A stretch of DNA of 64,000 nucleotides from Sphingobium wenxiniae (GTDB taxonomy: Bacteria; Pseudomonadota; Alphaproteobacteria; Sphingomonadales; Sphingomonadaceae): the NCBI RefSeq assembly GCF_007830065.1, contig NZ_VLKK01000003.1, positions 289,970 to 353,969 of the forward strand, written 5' to 3'. Numbering within the stretch: the first letter of the stretch is position 1; the number at the start of each line of letters is the position of its first letter. The notes under the pieces were generated by a model. The model searched no databases. It was not told where the DNA came from and saw only the letters and a list, made by a program, of their open reading frames with translations. A program made the position numbers and the translations under genes. Shown piece after piece: positions 37,474-43,817 of the stretch.

Positions 37474-37807
37474 TCTCCCGAAAAAAACTTTCCATCATAG
37501 CCGGAATTATTTCACCTTCATGACGTCCGGGCAATAGTGCGCAAGATGCTGAAAAAGCATTTTTATATATTTAATTACAGATAGTTATCATTATTTCTTC
37601 AATATGTCATAAAAGTGTAATCGAATGGATTCGCCTTTTTACTTCCGATTCGAATCGGGAACGCACATGTAAATGAACCGCTCGGACCGAACATCCAGAC
37701 AGTCGAAACAACAGGAGATGGGAATAGTCCGGAGGGTTCTGTTGCCCGGCCCCTCCGGCGGCCGCTGAATTCCCTTCTGTTGCCCGGTGGGTTCAACCGC
37801 GTTCTTT
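37474..37807. other. Gene-free AT-rich region beside tmRNA
   Basis: About 330 bases without a gene. Positions 37556-37625 are very AT-rich and probably carry the promoter of the TPR gene. It contains the perfect palindrome CCGATTCGAATCGG (37645-37658), a possible operator; a stem CCGGAGGG/CCCTCCGG (37729-37758); and a 13-base direct repeat TTCTGTTGCCCGG at 37737-37749 and 37775-37787 that flanks part of that stem, close to the tmRNA 3' end. No integrase is present. Confidence 0.5.
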
Positions 37808-38086
37808 TTGGGTAATGTCAGGCCGTGAGGCCATCAATTACGCAGCAAGAGCAAGAGCCTCGTTATCGTTGGCACTTGTGAGTTTTGAACATTTTTACGG
37901 CGTACTCAGGCCGGGTGAAGGCAATCGCTTTTCAACACACGTCGATCCTAGTTCGGCCCCGTCAGACACCCCGTACAGCCCTTCCAAAGGCCATCGGGAT
38001 ATGTGGTGGAGCCGCCGGGTACTGCCCCCGGGTCCGCTGCGCCTATTGCACGACACGATTTATCACCATAGCCGGGCGAACCCGGC
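37808..38086 (-). ncRNA. ssrA: tmRNA, circularly permuted two-piece form
   Basis: Read on the minus strand, this is an alphaproteobacterial split tmRNA. The acceptor piece comes first and ends CGGCTCCACCA at 38004, with a T-stem CCGGG/CCCGG. After a roughly 43-base spacer the coding piece begins GGGGCCGAAC at 37960. GGGGCCG pairs with CGGCUCC to form a seven-base acceptor stem with a G3-U70 wobble, the tRNA-Ala identity element. The tag frame at 37873-37838 reads ANDNEALALAA and a TAA stop. A GCCGGG-UUCG-CCCGGC hairpin opens the precursor at 38086-38071. The ends are approximate. tmRNA rescues stalled ribosomes with SmpB. Confidence 0.93.
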
Positions 38087-38090
38087 ACGC

Positions 38091-38121
38091 CCTATATGGA
38101 GCGCCCCGGCCGCTTTATCAA
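38091..38121 (-). promoter_or_regulatory. Candidate tmRNA promoter
   Basis: On the minus strand TTGATA (38121-38116) is followed after 17-19 bases by CATATA/TATAGG (ending 38091). The expected transcription start is just upstream of the UUCG-capped hairpin that begins the tmRNA precursor. Confidence 0.5.
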
Positions 38122-38159
38122 GCCGCTCGGCAGGCAGCGATGCAGGAGACGACAAAGAT

Positions 38160-38909
38160 ATGTGCATCATGGCGATGGCATGGCACGCGCATCCGCGCTG
38201 GCGATTGCTGCTGATCGGCAATCGCGACGAACTGCACGCGCGCGCCGCCGCGCCGCTCGCCCGCTGGGACGAGCCGGACCATCTGATCGCGGGGCGCGAC
38301 CTGCGATCGGGCGGCACATGGCTGGGCGTGTCGGAACAGGGACGGTGCGCCATCGTCACCAACCGCCGGGGCTATGGCCTGCCCGATCCCGCCAAAGCCT
38401 CTCGCGGCGCGCTGGTGACGGACCTGCTTCGTGGCGAGGGCGCCTATGCCGCCCCGGATCGCGCTCCGATGGGTGATTTCAACCCCTTCAACCTGATCCT
38501 GATCGACCGCGAACAAGCTCATTTCCTCACCAACCGCCCGCATCCGCTGTGCACAACGCTGACACACGGCCTTTACGGCCTGTCCAACGGCACGCTGGAC
38601 GACCCATGGCCCAAGACGCTGGCGCTCAAGGCCGCGCTGCTCGACTGGCTGATGGCGCAGGCCGACGATCCTGCCGTCCTGATGGATGCCCTTCGTTCCG
38701 AAACCCTGCCTGATGCCGGCATCGCGCCGGAAATTCCATCCGATGCGCCGGACGAAGCCGCCGTCTCGCCCATTTTCATCCGCAACCCCGTCTATGGCAC
38801 GCGATGCAGCAGCCTGATCGCAATCGACGGGGACGGCCGGGGAACCATCATGGAGCGCCGCTTCGACGCCGCCGGCGGGGTGACGGGCGAAAGCAGCTTC
38901 GCCTTTTGA
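38160..38909 (+). CDS. NRDE (TANGO2-like) family protein
   Basis: A 249-residue protein whose start MCIMAMAWHAHPRWRLLLIG leads into NRDELHARAAAPLARW, the Asn-Arg-Asp-Glu motif that names the family. Cys2 is the usual N-terminal residue and could act as a nucleophile. GGTWLGVSEQGRCAIVTNRR and FNPFNLILIDR are conserved. Family members have been linked to heme or lipid metabolism, but the activity is not settled. The ATG at 38160 is chosen; the frame is open to 37815 but that part lies antisense over the tmRNA gene. Confidence 0.85.
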   Translation: MCIMAMAWHAHPRWRLLLIGNRDELHARAAAPLARWDEPDHLIAGRDLRSGGTWLGVSEQGRCAIVTNRRGYGLPDPAKASRGALVTDLLRGEGAYAAPDRAPMGDFNPFNLILIDREQAHFLTNRPHPLCTTLTHGLYGLSNGTLDDPWPKTLALKAALLDWLMAQADDPAVLMDALRSETLPDAGIAPEIPSDAPDEAAVSPIFIRNPVYGTRCSSLIAIDGDGRGTIMERRFDAAGGVTGESSFAF

Positions 38910-39015
38910 TGGCCTCATCCCATGGCATGAACGAATCAAGGATCGCGGCATTTCCGCTCCTTGCCGGAACAGCCCGCTTCCCCCCGCGCCCGTCCCGCGC
39001 TAAAGCCCTTGTCCC

Positions 39016-39606
39016 ATGATCCTCGTCATCGACAATTATGACAGCTTCACTTGGAACCTTGTCCATTATCTGATGGAACTGGGCGCGGAGGTGGAGGTCG
39101 TCCGCAACGACGCCGTGTCCGCCGGGCAAGCGCTGTCCACCGGCGCGCGCGCCTTCCTGCTCTCGCCCGGCCCCTGCACGCCCAATGAAGCAGGGGTCAG
39201 CCTCGACCTCGTCGCCGCCTGCGCCGATGCGGGTGCGCCGCTGCTGGGCGTGTGCCTGGGCCATCAGGCGATCGGCCAGCATTTCGGCGGCAAGGTGGTG
39301 CGCGGCGGCCTGATGCACGGCAAGACATCGCCCGTCCGCCACGACGGCACCGGCTTGTTCCAGGGGCTGCCTTCGCCTTTCACCGCGACCCGCTATCATT
39401 CGCTGATCGTGGAGGATATTCCCGACAGCCTCATCGTCAACGCAACCAGCGAGGACGGCTCGGTCATGGGTTTCCGCCACCGGACGCTGCCCATCCATTC
39501 GGTGCAGTTTCACCCGGAAAGCATCGCCACCGAATATGGGCATGAGATGCTAGCGAACTTCCTCCGCATCGCGGGCCTCCCGGTCAGGGAACGCGAAACG
39601 GCCTGA
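39016..39606 (+). CDS. Glutamine amidotransferase of anthranilate/aminodeoxychorismate synthase
   Basis: A 196-residue class I amidotransferase (TrpG/PabA). It starts [19 protein letters not shown]. The triad is Cys80 in [12 protein letters not shown], and His166 and Glu168 in [10 protein letters not shown]. It supplies ammonia to TrpE or PabB for anthranilate or 4-amino-4-deoxychorismate. No trpE or pabB is adjacent, so the partner is unresolved; many bacteria use one such subunit for both pathways. Confidence 0.93.
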   Translation: MILVIDNYDSFTWNLVHYLMELGAEVEVVRNDAVSAGQALSTGARAFLLSPGPCTPNEAGVSLDLVAACADAGAPLLGVCLGHQAIGQHFGGKVVRGGLMHGKTSPVRHDGTGLFQGLPSPFTATRYHSLIVEDIPDSLIVNATSEDGSVMGFRHRTLPIHSVQFHPESIATEYGHEMLANFLRIAGLPVRERETA

Positions 39607-39682
39607 CGGCCGGTTTCGGCCATTTGCGGCCATCCAACCTCCGTCATCCCAGCCAAACCGGACAAAGCGACCTGCCGTCCAG

Positions 39683-41056
39683 CTAGTCAGCCGGCAGCGT
39701 CAGAATGAAGCGCGCGCCCTGCCCCGCTTCGCCTTCCATGTGGATATCGCCGCCCATGGCGCGCGCCAGCCTGCGCGAAATATAGAGGCCCAGCCCGCTG
39801 CCGACCTGATCGTCCCGGCCCAGGCGCTCGAACTTCTCGAAGACGCGTTCGCGGTCCTCCGGCGCGATGCCGGAACCCTGATCCGCCACGGCGATGTGGG
39901 ACCGGCCATCTTCCCGCCCCGTTTCGATCCGCACGGCCGACTTCTCGGGGCTATAACGGATGGCGTTGCCGATCAGATTGACCAGAATCTGCAATACACG
40001 GCGGAACTCACCCCTGGCAGGCACGGATTCGTCCGCCTCGGGGGGCAGGAGCGTGATCTGCCGGTCAAGCGCCTTGACGCCCAGCAGGCCAGCCGCGCGA
40101 CGGCCCACGTCCGCCAGATCGACCGCTTCCGAAGCGACCGTGAAGTCGGGACGGTCTATCGCCTGCAAATCGGCCAGATCGTCCACCAGAGCCATCAAAT
40201 GCCGCCCCGCCACGGCAATGTCCTGCGCATAGCCGGCATAATCGGGCCGCAACGGTCCCTCCAGTTGAGCGCTGATCGTGTCCGCATTGGCAATGATCCG
40301 TCCCAGCGGCTGGCGGAGCGAACGGTCCAGCCGCTTGCCGAAAGCGAGCGGGTCGAGAGCGGCGGGCGCCGCGATCTCCGGCACGGGAACCGCGAGATCG
40401 AGCGCGAAGGCCTTGCCCCGAAAACCCGATAGCTGCCCGGTCAGATCGAAAAGCGGGAAGCCGGAAAGATGGAACCGCTTCGCCGGGTCGGAGGTCAGGC
40501 AGGCAAGCTGGTTACGAAATGCCCGCCGCTGCGTGAAGCCGCGCAGGATGGCCATGTCGCCATCCTCGTCCGGTTGCAGTTGGAAATAGCTGGAGAACGG
40601 ACTGCCCGCCGCAGGCGGCCCCGCCGGCAGGATGCCATCCGGATCGGCGCCCTCCAACACCATCTGGAACCGTAATTGCGTGTCCACCTGCCAACTCCAC
40701 CCGTCCGCAACGGCCGCAAGATCGGCTTCCAGAAGGCTGCCATTGTTCCGGACAGCGATAACGGGGCGCTCCTGCCAATCGATCACGGACAGGTGAACGG
40801 CCTTCCCTTCCGGCCTTGCCTGCACCCACATGTCGATATCGCACCGTTCCGTTGCCGCAGTCACCGGGCGAGACACGACGATGCCCAGCCGTACCGCCAG
40901 GCGCGCTACAGCGGCCAGTTGCGGGATCGCGAGCCGTTCCCCCAAATTGGCGCCCGTCTCCCGCTGAAGCGCCAGCAGCGGCTCGTCAGCGCTGAGCAGC
41001 AGGCCATCGGCCGAAATCGACGCCTGGATGGCGGCAGGATGCGCCGGCATGTTCAC
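39683..41056 (-). CDS. Histidine-kinase-like protein lacking the H-box histidine
   Basis: A 457-residue protein. The first ~230 residues look like a PAS-like sensory region without obvious membrane helices. The DHp-like segment at 238-262 reads FGKRLDRSLRQPLGRIIAN: where kinases have H-E-L-R-x-P-L, this has R-S-L-R-Q-P-L, so the phosphoaccepting His is Arg245. The ATPase domain is intact: LVNLIGNAIRYSP (N box), DQGSGIAPED (392-401) and VGSGLGLYISRRLARAMGG. Ending FILTLPAD, it is complete. The start overlaps the upstream DUF2336-like stop (GTGA). It may bind ATP and signal without phosphotransfer, like DivL-type pseudokinases. Confidence 0.85.
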   Translation of the reverse strand: MNMPAHPAAIQASISADGLLLSADEPLLALQRETGANLGERLAIPQLAAVARLAVRLGIVVSRPVTAATERCDIDMWVQARPEGKAVHLSVIDWQERPVIAVRNNGSLLEADLAAVADGWSWQVDTQLRFQMVLEGADPDGILPAGPPAAGSPFSSYFQLQPDEDGDMAILRGFTQRRAFRNQLACLTSDPAKRFHLSGFPLFDLTGQLSGFRGKAFALDLAVPVPEIAAPAALDPLAFGKRLDRSLRQPLGRIIANADTISAQLEGPLRPDYAGYAQDIAVAGRHLMALVDDLADLQAIDRPDFTVASEAVDLADVGRRAAGLLGVKALDRQITLLPPEADESVPARGEFRRVLQILVNLIGNAIRYSPEKSAVRIETGREDGRSHIAVADQGSGIAPEDRERVFEKFERLGRDDQVGSGLGLYISRRLARAMGGDIHMEGEAGQGARFILTLPAD

Positions 41057-42135
41057 CCCGCCGTCACCCGCCGCAGATGATCGAGCTTCGCGCGGAACGC
41101 GGCGGGCGTCCGCAACGCGTTTATGGTCGCATCCGCGTCCATCGGCGCAAGCGACCGATAGCGCTCCGCCTGTACGACGATCGCCGCGTCGGCAAGGGAG
41201 GGCCGCACCGGACGCAGCGCCAGGAGGAGGTGGACATAATCCGAATCCGACCCGCCCAGCGACCGGCTGAGGGCCGCGATCTGCTCCACGGGGCCGAACA
41301 ACAGGATGTCGGCGACCTGCGTGCTCTCCATCCTCAATCGGCGGGCCGCCAGCGCGGTGAAAAGCAGGAACCGGCGTTGCGACAAGGCCAATGTCAACAG
41401 ACCCGGCGCATCGGCCCGGTCGCCCAATTGCCGAACGACCACTTCGGCAATGGGCATGGGGCCGGCCGCCTCGTCATGACGCCGCAGCAGGGCTTCGCCG
41501 GCCTGCTCGAAAGCACCGATGACGCCATCGTCCGATTCCGACGCGCGCTGGACGACAGCCGCGAGGCAGGCGGCAGCCGTCCATACCAGTTCGGCGAAAT
41601 ATTCCGCCGGCACGTCCGGCCGCAAGGGCTGATCCTCTCCGCCCGTCAGGAGCCAGCGGCCTTCCGCCAGCGCGAGGGCGGAAAGGGCGTCCCTGATTGT
41701 CGGATCGTCCGCCGGCAGAACGGAATCGACTTCTCCTTCCGCGCTTTCGCCTTCGGGACAGCCGGACTGACGCAACAGCAGGCTGATTCCGGCCCGCATC
41801 TGCATATGCGCCAGCAGCGGCGGCCCCAGCATCGTGGGTTGCGCGCAAATGGTCGGCCAGCAGAGCGGATCGGGCCATTCGTCCAGCGCGGCGGCGATGG
41901 GCGCTTCATCCTGCAAGGCCGCGCGGAACGCTATCTCTATGGCGGTCAGGCAACCGCCCAGATGACGCCGCGTTTCCGCGATCAGCGCATCATTGCGTTC
42001 CCGCCCGTCCAGAGGAAAGAGAAACGCCAGATCGATGGCGTGCCCGACGGGCACGGCGGACATGCCGGCCATGACCCGCGTCATCGGCCAGCAGTCCGCC
42101 AGGGTCGATCCAGCAAGGGTCGGATAGGCGCTCAT
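41053..42135 (-). CDS. DUF2336-like helical protein
   Basis: A 360-residue soluble, Ala/Leu-rich, mostly helical protein. The C-terminal part, LLTLALSQRRFLLFTALAAR, LADILLFGPVEQIAALSRSL (approximate), GGSDSDYVHLLLALRPVRP and DADATINALRTPAAFRAKL, resembles the DUF2336 family of HEAT-like proteins found in alphaproteobacteria. That match is from memory and moderate. It overlaps the histidine-kinase-like gene by GTGA and is probably made with it; 57 bases separate it from the gene before. Function is unknown. Confidence 0.6.
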   Translation of the reverse strand: MSAYPTLAGSTLADCWPMTRVMAGMSAVPVGHAIDLAFLFPLDGRERNDALIAETRRHLGGCLTAIEIAFRAALQDEAPIAAALDEWPDPLCWPTICAQPTMLGPPLLAHMQMRAGISLLLRQSGCPEGESAEGEVDSVLPADDPTIRDALSALALAEGRWLLTGGEDQPLRPDVPAEYFAELVWTAAACLAAVVQRASESDDGVIGAFEQAGEALLRRHDEAAGPMPIAEVVVRQLGDRADAPGLLTLALSQRRFLLFTALAARRLRMESTQVADILLFGPVEQIAALSRSLGGSDSDYVHLLLALRPVRPSLADAAIVVQAERYRSLAPMDADATINALRTPAAFRAKLDHLRRVTAG

Positions 42136-42192
42136 GCCGGCACCATAATCGCACGTCGTTAAAATGCACTAAACCGTGCCGGGAAATATGTG

Positions 42193-43359
42193 TCAGCCAC
42201 GCCGCATCAGGATGATGGCCCCGGCCGAACAGATCGCACAGATCATGACCAGATCGAGCATCCAGGCCATCCCGCCTCCCAGCAGCGCGGCGAGCAGGAG
42301 CAGCAGGGCGCTTCCCGGCGTGAAGATCATCCATGCGCGCGCGCCGTTCGTTCGATGCCATCGGTCCGCAACCAGCAGAATCGCAAGCATCAATGCCAGA
42401 TATGTCGCCGTTATCGAGCCGCCCGCGATCGCCAGGCCAAGCAGCGCGAAGAAGGGCGTGATGAAAGCGACCCAGCCGGAAGGCGGCGAGCGCAAGGCCA
42501 GTTCGTCCAGCCGATCGCTGACCTCCGAGAGGAGAAGCGCGAACAGCAGAAGGCAAAAGCCGATGATCGGCCAGTCGAGTTCGATGGGGACCAGCGCAAT
42601 CGCGCCGATCATCATGGACGCGATTCGCACCTGTAGCGCGGGCACCTGGCTTCGCATCAGCGTCGGCCCCACAAAACGGGCTATCGGCCCGAACAGATAA
42701 TGCTCGATCCCGCCACGCGTCCGGCCCGACCGCGACGCCTTCGACAGGACGGATTGCGCCACCAGATCGGCCTGCTGCTGCCCTTCGACCAGCGCGACGC
42801 GCCCTTCGAGAAGGTCGTCCTGCGGAACGGTGATTCGGCGGACACCTTTCTGAACCGCGCCGCGTACGAGGGTAAGCGCCAGATCCCAATCGCCGATCAT
42901 GTCCAGCGTGCCGAACAGCAAATCGGGGCTGACACGGGCCAGCCCGGCCCAGCGCTGTCCGGCATCGATCCGTTCGAAGGGCGCGCTCGCACGGCTGTCG
43001 TCGGTGACCAGCAGCGCGTCGCCCTCCGCCCCGGCGATGGCGTCGAAATGGGATTGGGCAATGATCGCCCCGTCCGCCACCAGCAGGCTGTCCGCATCGC
43101 GCGGCATGTCCCGCACCAGCGCCACCATGTCGCGCACCAGCGCAACGGCTATTCCATCCGCGCTCAAACGGTCGACCGCCTGGGAAATCGCGGGCGCGAT
43201 GACGTTGACGAGGATGAAGATACGATCCGCCCCCGCGCGCGCCGCCTGGCGCGCCTGATACTCCACCACCGTCTGTCCGGCGAAATGCAGAGTCGCGCGC
43301 AGCCCCGCGGACGAATCGCCCGATGTCCGGCTGGCGCTCAAAATGGCCGCGAAAGTCAT
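42193..43359 (-). CDS. Degenerate nucleotidyltransferase fused to a CDP-alcohol-transferase-like membrane domain
   Basis: A 388-residue protein. Residues 1-200 follow the NTP-transferase pattern (MTFAAILSASRTSG, then FAGQTVVEYQARQAARAGAD and SLLVADGAIIAQSHFD), but the LAAG nucleotide loop is LSAS and the usual Lys is missing. Residues from about 230 are hydrophobic with about six helices. EVSDRLDELALR resembles the first half of the CDP-alcohol phosphatidyltransferase signature, but its later Asp residues are absent. It resembles inositol-phosphate cytidylyltransferase/DIPP synthase fusions, apparently inactive. The ATG at 43359 is chosen over 43422. Confidence 0.6.
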   Translation of the reverse strand: MTFAAILSASRTSGDSSAGLRATLHFAGQTVVEYQARQAARAGADRIFILVNVIAPAISQAVDRLSADGIAVALVRDMVALVRDMPRDADSLLVADGAIIAQSHFDAIAGAEGDALLVTDDSRASAPFERIDAGQRWAGLARVSPDLLFGTLDMIGDWDLALTLVRGAVQKGVRRITVPQDDLLEGRVALVEGQQQADLVAQSVLSKASRSGRTRGGIEHYLFGPIARFVGPTLMRSQVPALQVRIASMMIGAIALVPIELDWPIIGFCLLLFALLLSEVSDRLDELALRSPPSGWVAFITPFFALLGLAIAGGSITATYLALMLAILLVADRWHRTNGARAWMIFTPGSALLLLLAALLGGGMAWMLDLVMICAICSAGAIILMRRG

Positions 43360-43443
43360 ATTGCGAAAAGCCGACCCGTTCTTGTGCAGCCGCCTTTTCG
43401 CAAGGCCGGAGCGATCACGCAAGCGCCCCTTGGCCCAAAGCCG

Positions 43444-43746
43444 TCAACCCCGTTCGAGATTCGCCAGCGCCACGCGCAACTGCTTGAGAATCCGGGGATC
43501 TCCGGGGGCCGATCGCGCGGCGTCCTCCGCCAGCCCCATCAGGCCTGCCAAGCCGAAACTGGCCGCCAGCCCCTTCAGCCGCCAGGCCGCCAGTTCCCAG
43601 TTCGCGTCGCAACGCGCCCGCGCGAGCAGATCCACCTGGCGGAGCGCGCTTTCCATGAATGCAACGTGCAGGTCGGCGATCAACGCCGAATCTTCACCAA
43701 CAGCCGCCGCCAGGGCGGCATTCAGGGCGCCAGGATCATAAGACAT
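43444..43746 (-). CDS. HPt-like protein with Trp at the phosphoacceptor site
   Basis: A 100-residue, all-helical protein with the histidine phosphotransfer fold. The motif that normally reads HxLKGxxxxxG appears as WRLKGLAASFG, so Trp55 replaces the phosphorylated His. The preceding helix (FMESALRQVDLLARA) and following helix (LMGLAEDAARSAP) have the right spacing. It cannot relay phosphate by the normal route, but could still bind a kinase or receiver domain. It is the first gene of a four-gene minus-strand set ending with a kinase-like protein that also lacks its His, and it diverges from the TipN-like gene, 71 bases away. Confidence 0.82.
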   Translation of the reverse strand: MSYDPGALNAALAAAVGEDSALIADLHVAFMESALRQVDLLARARCDANWELAAWRLKGLAASFGLAGLMGLAEDAARSAPGDPRILKQLRVALANLERG

Positions 43747-43817
43747 GGGGCAGACGCTATCTGGCTTGCGTTAAGTTTTGGTAACAGGGCATTTTCGTGA
43801 CGGAAAAAGATGCTACT

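Noticed and set aside
37815..38159. N-terminal extension of the NRDE protein
   Set aside because: This stretch lies antisense over the tmRNA gene, and its translation shows no conserved sequence; MCIMAMAWHAHP at 38160 is the family start.
41053..41056. Frameshift between the DUF2336-like and kinase-like genes
   Set aside because: The four-base GTGA overlap is a normal coupled stop/start; both products look complete.
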